Assembly: GCA_025642075.2 (NCBI GenBank)
Contig: JAODUO010000553.1
Coordinates: 327,865 to 391,864, forward strand
Direction of reading: 5' to 3'
DNA from: Ridgeia piscesae
Taxonomy: Eukaryota > Annelida > Polychaeta > Sabellida > Siboglinidae
Length of the DNA stretch: 64,000 nt
Each line of letters begins with the position of its first letter. Position 1 is the stretch's first letter. Below, in pieces: positions 44,645 through 57,289 of this stretch. The notes below the pieces were generated by a model. It was not told where the DNA came from. It worked only from the letters and a program-made list of their open reading frames with translations, and ran no database searches. The position numbers and the translations under genes were made by a program.

Positions 44645-46475
44645 ATCAGTCCTCGGCTGTATCAGTCCTCGGCTGTATCAGTCCTCTGCTGTATCAGTCT
44701 TCCATTGTATCAGTCCTCTGCTGTATCAGTCCTCCGCTGAATAACTCCTCCGCTGTATCAGTCCTCCACTGTATCAGTCCTCTGCTGTATCAGTCCTCTG
44801 CTGTATCAGTCCTCCGTTGTATCAGTCCTCCGCTGTATCAGTCCTTTGCTGTATAAGTCTTCCATTGTATCAGTCCTCGGCTGTATCAGTCCTCTGCTGT
44901 ATCAGTCCTTGGCTGTATCAGTCCTCTGCTGTATCAGTCTTCCATTGTATCAGTCCTCTGCTGTATCAGTCATCAGCTGTATCAGTCCTCCACTGTATCA
45001 GTCCTCTGCTGTATCAGTCTTCCATTGTATCAGTCCTCTGCTGTATCAGTCTTCCATTGTATCAGTCCTCTGCTGTATCAGTCTTTCCTTGTATCAGTCC
45101 TCTGCTGTATCAGCCCTCAGGCTGTATTAGTCCTCGGCTGTATCAGTCCTCTGCTGTATCAGTCCTCGGCTGTATCAGTCCTCTGCTGTATCAGTCTTCC
45201 ATTGTATCAGTCCTCGGCTGTATCAGTCCTCTGCTGTATCAGTCCTCAGCTGTATCAGTCCTCTGCTGTATCAGTCCTTCCTTGTATCAGTCCTCTGCTG
45301 TATCAGTCATCAGCTGTATCAGTCCTCCACTGTATCAGTCCTCTGCTGTATCAGTCTTCCATTGTATCAGTCCTCTGCTGTATCAGTCCTCAGCTGTATC
45401 AGTCTTCCATTGTATCAGTCCTCTGCTGTATCAGCCCTCGGCTGTATTAGTCCTCGGCTGTATCAGTCCTCTGCTGTATCAGTCCTCAGCTGTATCAGGC
45501 CTCCACTGTATCAGTCCTCTGCTGTATCAGTCCTCTGCTGTATCAGTCCTCTGCTGTATCAGTCCTCTGCTGTATCAGTCCTCCGCTGTATCAGTCCTCC
45601 GCTGTATCAGTCCTCCGCTATATCAGTCCTCCGCTGTAACATTCCTCCGCTGTATAAGTCCTCTGCTGTATCAGTTCTCCGCTGTATCAGTCCTCCGCTG
45701 TAACAGTCCTTGGCTGTATCAGTCCTGCTGTATCGGTTCTCCGCTGTATCGGTCCTCCGCTGTATCAGTCCTCTGCTGTATCAGTCTTCTGCTGTATCAG
45801 TCCTCCGCCGTATCAGTCCTCTGCTGTATCAGTCCTCCGCTGTATCAGTCCTCCGCTGTAACAGTCCTCCGCTGTATAAGTCCTCTGCTGTATCAGTCCT
45901 CCGCTTTATCAGTCCTCCGCTATATCAGTCCTCCGCTGTAACATTCCTCCGCTGTATCAGTTCTCCGCTGTATCAGTCCTCCGCTGTAACAGTCCTTGGC
46001 TGTATCAGTCCTGCTGTATCGGTTCTCCGCTGTATCGGTCCTCCGCTGTATCAGTCCTTGGCTGTATCAGTCCTTGGCTGTATCAGTCCTCCGCTGTATC
46101 AGTCCTCTGCTGTATCACTCCTCCGCTGTATCAGTCCTCCGCTGTATCAGTCCTCCACTGTATCAGTCCTCCGCTGTATCAGTCATCCGCTGTATCAGTC
46201 CTCGGCTGTATCAGTCCACCGCTGTATCAGTCCTCCGCTGTATCAGTCCTCCATTGTATCAGTCCTCTGCTGTATCAGTCCTCCGCTGTATCAGTCCATG
46301 GCTGTATCAGTCCTCCACTGTATCAGTCCTCTGCTGTATCAGTCCTCCACTGTATCAGTCCTCCGCTGTATCAGTCCATGGCTGTATCAGTCCTCCACTG
46401 TATCAGTCCTCTGCTGTATCAGTCCTCCACTGTATCAGTCCTCCGCTGTATCAGTCCTCCACTGTATCAGTCTGT
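44645..46475 (+). repeat. Minisatellite, 16-bp unit, about 115 copies
   Basis: Unit tcagtcctccgctgta with c/t, g/a and cca/ccg variants; occasional 14- or 15-base units. Every unit contains a gtatcag acceptor-like step. The first copy follows the exon 29 donor within 20 bases (gtaggacaggtatcagtcc). One block with the order taacattcctcc, taacagtccttgg, tcctgctgtatcggttct is present twice (about 45630-45750 and 45930-46040), a higher-order duplication of roughly 290 bp. False frames up to 374 codons. Confidence 0.97.
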
Positions 46476-46512
46476 AACTCAGTCCTGATGTACCTCATCT
46501 TCTCCCTTGTAG

Positions 46513-46687
46513 ATGTGTCTACATTGACCACATGACTAGTCGGCTGGAGAGTAGTGAACATTTGATGGACACTGGTCAGGACTTTTTTGATCGACAGAAG
46601 GTGTTGCTACATCTGTCTCAGGCGGACGCGGCCCGGAGCCAGGGCAACATCCCAGTCGCACTGAAGCAGCTCAAGAACACCCGGCCG
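46513..46687 (+). CDS. PRKDC: DNA-PKcs exon 30 (FAT)
   Basis: CVYIDHMTSRLESS follows VWDDITTNR as CFFLSKIEEKL does in human; AARSQGNIPVALKQLKN matches ARKQNNFSLAMKLLKEL. The acidic insert of vertebrates is absent. Acceptor cccttgtag, donor cggccg|gtatgt, phase 0 at the end. Confidence 0.93.
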
Positions 46688-46895
46688 GTATGTTCACCTG
46701 GCTGGTATGGTTACCTGGCCGGTATGTTCACCTGGCTGGTATGGTTACCTGGCCGGTACGTTCATCTGGCTGGTATGGTTACCTGGTTGGTATGGTTACC
46801 TTGTCGGTATGGTTACCTGGCTGGTATGGTTACCTGGTGGCTGGTATGGTTATCTGGCTGGTATGGTTATCTGGCTGGTATGGTTACGTGCAGCT
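46680..46895 (+). repeat. 17-bp tandem repeat, about 12 copies of the exon 30 donor junction
   Basis: Unit ctggccggtatggttac / ctggctggtatgttcac. It repeats cccggccg|gtatgttcac, the exon 30 end with its donor. Confidence 0.93.
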
Positions 46896-47240
46896 AGTAT
46901 GAGTGGCATGTGCTGTCGATATGAGTGATATGTACTGCTGGTATGTGTGTATGTGCTGCTGGTATGATTGACAAGTGTTGCTGGTATGAGTGGTATGTGT
47001 TGCTTGTATGAATGGCAAGTGTTGCTGGTATGAATGGTATGTGCTGTTGGTATGAGTGACAAGTGTTGCTGGTATGAGTGACAAGTGTTGCTCGCATGAG
47101 TGGTATGTGCTGTTGGTGTGAGTGACAAGTGTTGCTGGTATGAGTGACAAGTGTTGCTGGTATGAGTGACAAGTGTTGCTGGTATGAGTGGCAATTGTTG
47201 CTCGCATGAGTGGTATGTGCTGCTGGTATGAGTGGCAAAC
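46896..47240 (+). repeat. 22-bp tandem repeat, about 15 copies
   Basis: Unit gtatgagtgacaagtgttgctg, directly continuing the previous array and sharing its ctg|gtatg step, so it probably evolved from it. Confidence 0.92.
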
Positions 47241-47495
47241 ATTCCCTATCTATATATAAGATATGTGCAAAATAGATTACATGTATTCACTCGATGCTTT
47301 AAGACCTGTACTGTGACACATGCTGCTACTTACACAGTCCTTGTGCCCTGTGTGCCACAAACAACACTGTGTCTGTCTGCAGCCTCTTTTTCAGCCTCGC
47401 CCCAGCTTACATGAAGTTGTTTGAGTTCTTTGTCTATATTCTTTCTCAAGGTGTTTGTGACACGTAGTTGTGACTAAGTCTTCCTGTGTGGTCAG

Positions 47496-47643
47496 ATGGT
47501 CAAGGGGTTGAGGGAGACAGATGCTGACCTCCAGCTGCTCTGGACACACACCTACGCTCGCACTCACCTGCGACGATCTCACTTTGTGGACATGACCCCC
47601 TCCGACAAGGTCACTGCCCTTGTTGGCACCTGGGATCATTTGG
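47496..47643 (+). CDS. PRKDC: DNA-PKcs exon 31 (FAT)
   Basis: ETDADLQLLWTHTYARTHL corresponds to human TRDDWLVSWVQSYCRLSHC. Acceptor tgtggtcag, donor catttgg|gtatgt, phase 1. Confidence 0.88.
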
Positions 47644-48260
47644 GTATGTAGGATCATTTGAATATGAAGGATCATCTGGGTATGTGAGATAAACTGAGTA
47701 GTTTGAATCATCTGTGTACTTTGAATCATCTGGACATGTTGGATTATTTAGCTCTAGGATCATGTATGTGTAGGATCATCTTAATAGATCGGATCATGTG
47801 TTTATTTTGGATCATCTCGATATGCCGGATCACTTTGGTATATGGGTTTATCTGGTTATGTTGAATCATCTGGATTTTTGGGTCATCTGGATATGTTAGG
47901 TCATCTATTCTTTAGGACATAATTTGCATGTAAGGTACTCTTGGTATGTTATACTATGTAGGATCATCCGGACATCTGGGTGTTGGATCATCTGCACATG
48001 TGGGATAATCTGGGTGTGTTGGATCATCTGGCCATGAATGATAACCTGGGTATGTTGGATAATCTGGCCATGAATGATAATCTGGGTGTGTTGGATCATC
48101 TGGACATGTGGGATTATCTGGGTGTGTTGGATCATCTGGACATGTGGAATAATCTGGGTGTGTTGGATCATCTGGCCATATGGTATAATCTGGGTGTATT
48201 GGATCATCTGCACATGTGGGATAATCTGGGTGTGTTGGATCATCTGGGTATGGCTGGCTA
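47630..48260 (+). repeat. 17/34-bp tandem repeat, about 35 half-units, of the exon 31 donor junction
   Basis: Repeats gggatcatttgg|gtatgtagg, the exon 31 end with donor, as ggatcatctgggtatgt. Left part diverged; from about 47990 a regular 34-bp dimer (gtgttggatcatctggacat + gtgggataatctgg) appears. Confidence 0.93.
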
Positions 48261-48297
48261 AGTTGTGTGTAATGTACACAGGTACTGTTGGTTGCAG

Positions 48298-48470
48298 TCA
48301 AGCACAGCGGTGACGTCACTCCTGGTCATGGTCAGAGCGTCCAGCATTCCCTACTGCTGGGAGAGACTGTCCACTCTCTCATTAATGTCATTGACCATGG
48401 TGACCTTGACCCCACGACCCAGCAGAAAATGGCCACCATCGCGGAATTGTCTCATGCCAGTTGCGACGAG
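48298..48470 (+). CDS. PRKDC: DNA-PKcs exon 32 (FAT)
   Basis: HSLLLGETVHSLIN and AELSHASCDE align with human QNILLGTTYRIIAN and EEDKARRILE region. Acceptor ggttgcag, donor gacgag|gtttgc; enters in phase 1, leaves in phase 0. Confidence 0.9.
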
Positions 48471-48885
48471 GTTTGCAACTTTGATGATTCTGATTTCAGT
48501 TATTCTGTAGAACATGTCTTGATGGTATAATTGTGATTGAGCATGTCACAAGTTGACATGGTTTTTGTCTCTAGTTGGTTTAATAAGAGTGCAATTTAAA
48601 AAAAAAAATGTTATTGCTTGTCCGATCTGCGTGTCAGAGTGTTGTGACGAATGTTTGACTTTTTTAGCCACACCAGTTTCACCTTTCTCACTCAAGTTTA
48701 ACTGGGTCTTTTTAATAATAATGTTGTAATTCATCGAATGGCCTCCTTAGAACAATAAAGACTTTCAAACAAACTACCAACATGAAAATGGGATGTGCAA
48801 ATGTTAAATTGTGAAAGCAGATTTAAATGTTGTTTTGTTGATTTGCCTCTTCAGACTTAGTTCAGATGTGTTTTTTTCATCACAG
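48471..48885. other. Intron 32
   Basis: Unique AT-rich intron; nothing recognised. Confidence 0.65.
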
Positions 48886-49042
48886 ATCCGAACCAAGCTC
48901 CTGGAGAAAGGCTACCAGCACTTGAAGACAGCTGTCTCTATGGCACTGGACCAGAGTGAAAATGAAACCACAAGAGAAGCTGTAAACAGCGCTCATATGG
49001 CCCTGGTGAAGTACTGTGACGAACACCTGCGTGCTGATGAAG
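48886..49042 (+). CDS. PRKDC: DNA-PKcs exon 33 (FAT)
   Basis: GYQHLKTAVSMA and ALVKYCDEHLR match human AFQHLSEAVQAA and TLADFCDQQLR. Acceptor catcacag, donor gatgaag|gtgggc, phase 1. Confidence 0.94.
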
Positions 49043-49054
49043 GTGGGCAAGGTT

Positions 49055-49345
49055 AACATGACAGGTGTGAGATGGTGACATAGGATATGACAAATGTGAG
49101 ATTGTGACATAGGACATGACAAATGTGAGATGGTGACAGAGTGCATGACAAATGTGAGATGGTGACATTGGACAAGACAAGTGTGAGATTATGACATAGG
49201 ACGTGACAAATTTGAGATGGTGACGTAGGACATGACAAATATGAGATGGTGACATAGGGCATGACAAATGTGAGATGGTGACTTAGGACATGACAAGTGT
49301 AAGACGGTGACATAGGACATTACAAGTGTGAGATGGTGACATTGC
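49055..49345 (+). repeat. 29-bp tandem repeat, about 10 copies
   Basis: Unit gacaaatgtgagatggtgac + ataggacat near the start of intron 33. Not clearly related to the exon 33 end. Confidence 0.93.
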
Positions 49346-49544
49346 GTGTGTTGTGAGAGGAGCGACATCACATGGTCCATGTTGCTGTCTGTCCTCAGTT
49401 CCCACATTTCTGTCCCAGTCTCGTCTGTCATGCCTCTTCGCTCTCTCACAAGTTTTTTTCACCCTGCCCTTTCAAAATGTGTCTTAATTCATTGTATATC
49501 TCATCTTCGTTCTTTCTCTTCTCCCTCCACCAGCCTGCTCTATT

Positions 49545-52500
49545 GTGCCCCTCTCCACTCTCACAGTTCCCAGCCTGCTCTATTTGTCCACCTCTCCACT
49601 CTCATACAGTTCCCAGCCTGCTCTATTTGTCCACCTCTCCACTCTCATACAGTTCCCAGCCTGCTCTATTTGTGCCCCTCTCCACTCTCATACAGTTCCC
49701 AGCCTGCTCTATTTGTGCCCCTCTCCACTCTCATACAGTTTCCAGCCTGCTCTATTTGTGCCCCTCTCCACTCTCATACAGTTCCCAGCCTGCTCTATTT
49801 GTGCCCCTCTCCACTCTCATACAGTTCCCAGCCTGCTCTATTTGTGCCCCTCTCCACTCTCATACAGTTCCCAGCCTGCTCTATTTGTCCACCTCTCCAC
49901 TCTCATACAGTTCCCAGCCTGCTCTATTTGTCCACCTCTCCACTCTCATACAGTTCCCAGCCTGCTCTATTTGTCCACCTCTCCACTCTCATACAGTTCC
50001 CAGCCTGCTCTATTTGTCCACCTCTCCACTCTCATACAGTTCCCAGCCTGCTCTATTTGTCCACCTCTCCACTCTCATACAGTTCCCAGCCTGCTTTTAT
50101 TTGTCCACCTCTCCACTTTTCATACAGTTCCCAGCCTGTTCTATTTGTCCCCTCTCCACTTTTCATACAGTTCCCAGCCTGCTTTTATTTGTGCCCCTCT
50201 CCACTCTCATACAGTTCCCAGCCTGCTCTATTTGTGCCCCTCTCCACTCTCATACAGTTCCCAGCCTGCTCTATTTGTCCACCTCTCCACTTTTCATACA
50301 GTTCCCAGCCTGCTCTATTTGTGCCCCTCTCCACTCTCATACAGTTCCCAGCCTGCTCTATTTGTGCCCCTCTCCACTCTCATACAGTTCCCAGCCTGCT
50401 CTATTTGTGCCCCTCTCCACTCTCATACAGTTCCCAGCCTGCTCTATTTGTCCACCTCTCCACTCTCATACAGTTCCCAGCCTGCTCTATTTTCCACCTC
50501 TCCACTCTCATACAGTTCCCAGCCTGCTCTATTTGTGCCCCTCTCCACTCTCATACAGTTCCCAGCCTGCTCTATTTGTCCACCTCTCCATTCTCATACA
50601 GTTCCCAGGCTGCTCTATTTCTCCACCTCTCCATTCTCATACAGTTCCCAGCCTGCTCTATTTGTGCCCCTCTCCACTCTCATACAGTTCCCAGCCTGCT
50701 CTATTTGTGCCCCTCTCCACTCTCATACAGTTTCCAGCCTGCTCTATTTGTGCCCCTCTCCACTCTCATACAGTTCCCAGCCTGCTCTATTTGTGCCCCT
50801 CTCCATTCTCATACAGTTCCCAGCCTGCTCTATTTCTCCCCTCTCCACTCTCATACAGTTTCCAGCCTGCTCTATTTGTGCCCCTCTCCACTCTCATACA
50901 GTTCCCAGCCTGCTCTATTTGTCCACCTCTCCACTCTCATACAGTTCCCAGCCTGCTCTATTTGTCCACCTCTCCACTCTCATACAGTTCCCAGCCTGCT
51001 CTATTTGTCCACCTCTCCATTCTCATACAGTTCCCAGGCTGCTCTATTTCTCCACCTCTCCACTCTCATACAGTTCCCAGCCTGCTCTATTTGTGCCCCT
51101 CTCCACTCTCATACAGTTCCCAGCCTGCTCTATTTGTCCACCTCTCCATTCTCATACAGTTCCCAGGCTGCTCTATTTCTCCACCTCTCCACTCTCATAC
51201 AGTTCCCAGCCTGCTCTATTTGTGCCCCTCTCCACTCTCATACAGTTCCCAGCCTGCTCTATTTGTGCCCCTCTCCACTCTCATACAGTTCCCAGCCTGC
51301 TCTATTTGTCCACCTCTCCACTCTCATACAGTTCCCAGCATGCTCTATTTGTCCACCTCTCCATTCTCATACAGTTCCCAGGCTGCTCTATTTCTCCACC
51401 TCTCCACTCTCATACAGTTCCCAGCCTGCTCTATTTGTGCCCCTCTCCACTCTCATACAGTTCCCAGCCTGCTCTATTTGTCCACCTCTCCATTCTCATA
51501 CAGTTCCCAGCCTGCTCTATTTGTGCCCCTCTCCACTCCCATACAGTTCCCAGCCTGCTCTATTTGTCCACCTCTCCACTCTCATACAGTTCCCAGCCTG
51601 CTCTATTTGTCCACCTCTCCACTCTCATACAGTTCCCAGCCTGCTCTATTTGTGCCCCTCTCCACTCCCATACAGTTCCCAGCCTGCTCTATTTGTGCCC
51701 CTCTCCACTCCCATACAGTTCCCAGCCTGCTCTATTTGTCCACCTCTCCACTCCCATACAGTTCCCAGCCTGCTCTATTTGTCCACCTCTCCACTCTCAT
51801 ACAGTTCCCAGCCTGCTCTATTTGTCCACCTCTCCACTCTCATACAGTTCCCAGCCTGCTCTATTTGTCCACCTCTCCACTCCCATACAGTTCCCAGCCT
51901 GCTCTATTTATCCACCTCTCCACTCTCATACAGTTCCCAGCATGCTCTATTTGTCCACCTCTCCACTCTCATACAGTTCCCAGCTTGCTCTATTTATGCC
52001 CCTCTCCACTCTCATACAGTTCCCAGCCTGCTCTATTTGTCCACCTCTCCACTCTCATACAGTTCCCAGCCTGCTCTATTTGTCCACCTCTCCATTCTCA
52101 TACAGTTCCCAGGCTGCTCTATTTCTCCACCTCTCCACTCTCATACAGTTCCCAGCCTGCTCTATTTGTGCCCCTCTCCACTCTCATACAGTTCCCAGCC
52201 TGCTCTATTTGTCCACCTCTCCATTCTCATACAGTTCCCAGGCTGCTCTATTTCTCCACCTCTCCATTCTCATACAGTTCCCAGCCTGCTCTATTTGTGC
52301 CCCTCTCCACTCTCATACAGTTCCCAGCCTGCTCTATTTGTGCCCCTCTCCACTCTCATACAGTTTCCAGCCTGCTCTATTTGTGCCCCTCTCCACTCTC
52401 ATACAGTTTCCAGCCTGCTCTATTTGTGCCCCTCTCCACTCTCATACAGTTCCCAGCCTGCTCTATTTGTCCACCTCTCCATTCTCATACAGTTCCCAGG

Positions 52501-55330
52501 CTGCTCTATTTCTCCACCTCTCCACTCTCATACAGTTCCCAGCCTGCTCTATTTGTCCACCTCTCCACTCTCATACAGTTCCCAGCCTGCTCTATTTGTC
52601 CACCTCTCCACTCTCATACAGTTCCCAGCCTGCTCTATTTGTCCACCTCTCCACTCTCATACAGTTCCCAGCCTGCTCTATTTGTCCACCTCTCCACTCT
52701 CATACAGTTCCCAGCCTGCTCTATTTGTCCACCTCTCCACTCTCATACAGTTCCCAGCCTGCTCTATTTGTCCACCTCTCCACTCTCATACAGTTCCCAG
52801 CCTGCTCTATTTGTGCCCCTCTCCACTCTCATACAGTTCCCAGCCTGCTCTATTTGTCCACCTCTCCACTCTCATACAGTTCCCAGCCTGCTCTATTTGT
52901 CCACCTCTCCACTCTCATACAGTTCCCAGCCTGCTCTATTTGTCCACCTCTCCACTCCATACAGTTCCCAGCCTGCTCTATTTTCCACCTCTCCACTCTC
53001 ATACAGTTCCCAGCCTGCTCTATTTGTCCACCTCTCCACTCTCATACAGTTCCCAGCCTGCTCTATTTGTCCACCTCTCCACTCTCATACAGTTCCCAGC
53101 CTGCTCTATTTGTCCACCTCTCCACTCCCATACAGTTCCCAGCCTGCTCTATTTATCCACCTCTCCACTCCATACAGTTCCCAGCCTGCTCTATTTGTCC
53201 CCTCTCCACTCTCATACAGTTCCCAGCCTGCTCTATTTGTCCACCTCTCCACTCCATACAGTTCCCAGCCTGCTCTATTTGTCCACCTCTCCACTCTCAT
53301 ACAGTTCCCAGCATGCTCTATTTGTCCACCTCTCCACTCTCATACAGTTCCCAGCCTGCTCTATTTGTCCACCTCTCCACTCCATACAGTTCCCAGCCTG
53401 CTCTATTTGTCCACCTCTCCACTCTCATACAGTTCCCAGCCTGCTCTATTTGTCCACCTCTCCACTCTCATACAGTTCCCAGCCTGCTCTATTTATCCAC
53501 CTCTCCACTCTCATACAGTTCCCAGCCTGCTCTATTTGTGCCCCTCTCCACTCTCATACAGTTCCCAGCCTGCTCTATTTATCCACCTCTCCACTCTCAT
53601 ACAGTTCCCAGCCTGCTCTATTTGTCCACCTCTCCACTCTCATACAGTTCCCAGCCTGCTCTATTTGTGCCCCTCTCCACTCTCATACAGTTCCCAGCCT
53701 GCTCTATTTGTCCACCTCTCCACTCTCATACAGTTCCCAGCCTGCTCTATTTATCCACCTCTCCACTCTCATACAGTTCCCAGCCTGCTCTATTTGTGCC
53801 CCTCTCCACTCTCATACAGTTCCCAGCCTGCTCTATTTGTCCACCTTTCCACTCTCATACAGTTCCCAGCCTGCTCTATTTATCCACCTCTCCACTCTCA
53901 TACAGTTCCCAGCCTGCTCTATTTGTCCCCTCTCCACTCTCATACAGTTCCCAGCCTGCTCTATTTTCCACTCTCCACTCCATACAGTTCCCAGCCTGCT
54001 CTATTTATCCACCTCTCCACTCTCATACAGTTCCCAGCCTGCTCTATTTGTCCACCTCTCCACTCTCATACAGTTCCCAGCCTGCTCTATTTGTCCACCT
54101 CTCCACTCTCATACAGTTCCCAGCCTGCTCTATTTGTCCACCTCTCCACTCTCATACAGTTCCCAGCCTGCTCTATTTGTCCACCTCTCCACTCCATACA
54201 GTTCCCAGCCTGCTCTATTTATCCACCTCTCCACTCTCATACAGTTCCCAGCCTGCTCTATTTGTCCACCTCTCCACTCTAATACAGTTCCCAGCCTGCT
54301 CTATTTGTCCACCTCTCCACTCTCATACAGTTCCCAGCCTGCTCTATTTGTCCACCTCTCCACTCTCATACAGTTCCCAGCCTGCTCTATTTGTCCACCT
54401 CTCCACTCTCATACAGTTCCCAGCCTGCTCTATTTGTCCACCTCTCCACTCTCATACAGTTCCCAGCCTGCTCTATTTGTCCACCTCTCCACTCTCATAC
54501 AGTTCCCAGCCTGCTCTATTTGTCCACCTCTCCACTCTCATACAGTTCCCAGCCTGCTCTATTTGTCCACCTCTCCACTCCCATACAGTTCCCAGCCTGC
54601 TCTATTTGTCCACCTCTCCACTCTCATACAGTTCCCAGCCTGCTCTATTTGTCCACCTCTCCACTCTCATACAGTTCCCAGCCTGCTCTATTTGTCCACC
54701 TCTCCACTCTCATACAGTTCCCAGCCTGCTCTATTTGTCCACCTCTCCACTCTCCATACAGTTCCCAGCCTGCTCTATTTGTCCACCTCTCCACTCTCAT
54801 ACAGTTCCCAGCCTGCTCTATTTGTCCACCTCTCCACTCTAATACAGTTCCCAGCCTGCTCTATTTGTCCACCTCTCCACTCTAATACAGTTCCCAGCCT
54901 GCTCTATTTGTCCACCTCTCCACTCTCATACAGTTCCCAGCCTGCTCTATTTGTCCACCTCTCCACTCCCATACAGTTCCCAGCCTGCTCTATTTGTCCA
55001 CCTCTCCACTCTCATACAGTTCCCAGCCTGCTCTATTTGTCCACCTCTCCACTCCCATACAGTTCCCAGCCTGCTCTATTTGTGCCCCTCTCCACTCCCA
55101 TACAGTTCCCAGCCTGCTCTATTTGTCCACCTCTCCACTCTTATACAGTTCCCAACCTGCTCTATTTGTGCCCCTCTCCACTCCCATACAGTTCCCAGCC
55201 TGCTCTATTTGTCCACCTCTCCACTCTCATACAGTTCCCAGCCTGCTCTATTTGTCCACCTCTCCACTCTCATACAGTTCCCAGCCTGCTCTATTTGTTC
55301 ACCTCTCCACTCCCATACAGTTCCCAGACT
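49545..55330 (+). repeat. Minisatellite, 43-bp unit, about 135 copies
   Basis: Largest array with the 51-bp one. Unit ttcccagcctgctctatttg + tccacctctccactctcatacag. Each unit contains a pyrimidine-rich stretch followed by catacag, a strong acceptor-like site, but the sequence after it does not match exon 34. Two subtypes (gtgcccctc and gtccacctc) are mixed on the left; the right third is nearly pure gtccacctc. No stop in any + frame, hence false frames of 1636-2000 codons; the 43-bp period rotates through the frames. Confidence 0.97.
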
Positions 55331-55421
55331 TCTCGGTTTGCTAATTGAAAAATTTACATCAACACAATATTCATTGTCGTTATGTTAGAATTTTCTATCA
55401 CCGTACTGTGTCCATTCACAG

Positions 55422-55591
55422 ATGGCACTGCCAGCAGTCAATGCGAATCATCCACGTCCTTCCCTGTTGCCATGGTGATATCGTTGTTGGCGGCGATGCA
55501 GAACAATGACATGGAAGCGAGACAGAGGTTCCCTCGCCTGCTACAGATAGTCGCGGCCCACCCAGACACTGTCAACACATTCACGACGAAG
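55422..55591 (+). CDS. PRKDC: DNA-PKcs exon 34 (FAT)
   Basis: ARQRFPRLLQIVAAHP matches human ARLKFPRLLQIIERYP. Acceptor ccattcacag, donor acgaag|gtgtga; enters in phase 1 (Asp), leaves in phase 0. Confidence 0.95.
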
Positions 55592-55604
55592 GTGTGAGGG
55601 CAGC

Positions 55605-56145
55605 TGCCAGAATATTAGACCAACTGCTTCTGTTGTAGACCATCTGCATCCACTGTAGACCATCAGTGTATGCTACAGACCAGTTGTGTCTGCTGTAGAC
55701 TGACTCTGTTAGTTGTAGACGAACCATATCTGTTATAAACCAACTATGTCTGTTATAAACCAACTATGTATGTTATAGATCAACCATGTTGTGAGCACAC
55801 TTCTTGAGAGCACTAATGTGTTGGACACTTCTAGAGAGCACTAATGTGTTGCACATCTGAAGAGCACTAATGTGTTGACACTTCTTGAGAGCACTAATGT
55901 GTTGGACACTTCTAGAGAGCACTAATGTGTTGCACATCTGAAGAGCACTAATGTGTTGACACTTCTTGAGAGCACTAATGTGTTGGACACTTCTAGAGAG
56001 CACTAATGTGTTGCACATCTGAAGAGCACTAATGTGTTGACACTTCTGGAGAGCACTAATGTGTTAACACCTCTGGAGAGCACCAATGTGTTGACACTTC
56101 TGGAGAGCACAATGTGTTGACACTTCTAGAGAGCACTAATGTGAA
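55605..56145 (+). repeat. Two short tandem repeats in intron 34
   Basis: 55605-55795: about seven degenerate units like tctgttgtagaccaactg. 55796-56145: a 29-bp unit gagcactaatgtgttggaca + cttctagag, about twelve copies, with an 81-bp (three-unit) higher-order period at 55810-56040. Confidence 0.92.
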
Positions 56146-56573
56146 AGTGTCACTGGAGACACAGTGCATATACATTTGGCCTATTTTACTAAAACAGATT
56201 TTATTTTCAAAGTACCGTTTTGATGTTATTCCATTTTCTCAGACATGAGGGGATGAATTTTGAATACCCAAACAGGATTACTATAGGAAAGATTTGATGC
56301 TCCTGAGTACCTCTCAGCAGTGAAGTACACTAGTTTATAATGCATCATTGGTTCTTCCCTACTCAGTTGAATTATGTTAGAATAAGGGTTATGGTTATAC
56401 CAAACCATAACCACAAACCTTATCCTGACCTGACCTGAGCTAATCCTACTAATTGACCGATCAGACACATCAAATATTTGATGGCGCAATCCTTTTTGGA
56501 AAGTTTAATCTGGCATGAGGGAGCATACATATACACAGACACCTGAGGGAGCATGCATTGACTGTGGTTGTAG
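56146..56573. other. Intron 34, 3' part
   Basis: Unique intron with no recognisable feature. Confidence 0.65.
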
Positions 56574-56696
56574 GCGAGGGAAGTTCCATGCTGGATGTTC
56601 ATCGCATGGACCAGTCAGATGACCGCCTTGCTGGACAAACCTGAAGCAGCTGCTGTTCATGACATTCTGCTTACCCTAGCGCGGGAATATCCTGAG
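56574..56696 (+). CDS. PRKDC: DNA-PKcs exon 35 (FAT)
   Basis: VPCWMFIAWTSQMTALLDK matches human VPCWQFISWISHMVALLDK. Acceptor tggttgtag, donor cctgag|gtaagg, 41 codons, phase 0. Confidence 0.97.
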
Positions 56697-56875
56697 GTAA
56701 GGTTGCAATAACCCCACATTGCCTCAACCTACTGCAGAAATACCCTATGATAAGGTCGCATCAACTCCACATTGGCTCACCCTGATACAGGAACACAGTG
56801 AGGTAACGTCACAATGATCTCCCCCTGTTGCTTACTCTAAAACAGGTATAGCCTAAGATAATGTGACCCTACAAT
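56670..56875 (+). repeat. Diverged copies (about 3-4) of the exon 35 donor junction
   Basis: The exon end and donor (gcgggaatatcctgag|gtaaggttgcaat) recur as gcagaaataccctatgataa/ggtcgcat, caggaacacagtgag/gtaacgtcacaat and caggtatagcctaagataatg. Confidence 0.8.
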
Positions 56876-57020
56876 GGCTCAGCATGTTTCTGTGCTGGAA
56901 ATGGTTTGTTCACAAAATAATGATAATGTCTTGCCTGCTTTATCACAAAAATCTCAATAAACTGTTAACAAAGAAATGTAGGAGTTGGCTTACCTATTTA
57001 AAAATGTCTTCGGTGTCTAG

Positions 57021-57109
57021 GCCATTGTGTATCCATTCAAGTTGAGCTCTGAGGGCTACAGTTTTGCCTCAACCCCGGTCGGCAGACAGAGCAAGACTTT
57101 GAAGCAGCA
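57021..57109 (+). CDS. PRKDC: DNA-PKcs exon 36 (FAT)
   Basis: AIVYPFKLSSEGYSF matches human AIVYPFIISSESYSF. Acceptor ggtgtctag, donor cagca|gtaagt, phase 2. Confidence 0.96.
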
Positions 57110-57289
57110 GTAAGTGTTGATTTATTATAATTTGGTACTGCAAAATATGAAAGAAGATTGTATCAGAAGAATTGGGGTTTGTCTATTCACCAATATTTAG
57201 ACGGAGAAACAATTCCAGCTGAACAAAATAGATGCAGACTCAAGTCAAGTCTGTGTTCCTTTGTGCAACCTGAATCACAAAGAATTGCC

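Noticed and set aside
46894..47242. Thr/Ser/His-rich reading frames on the minus strand
   Set aside because: Shadows of the 22-bp array after exon 30; no family resemblance.
49346..55348. Reading frames of 1636, 1765 and 2000 codons on the + strand
   Set aside because: They are the three frames of the 43-bp repeat, stop-free only because the unit lacks stops. The frames rotate every unit and have no relation to any protein family; the region is intron 33.
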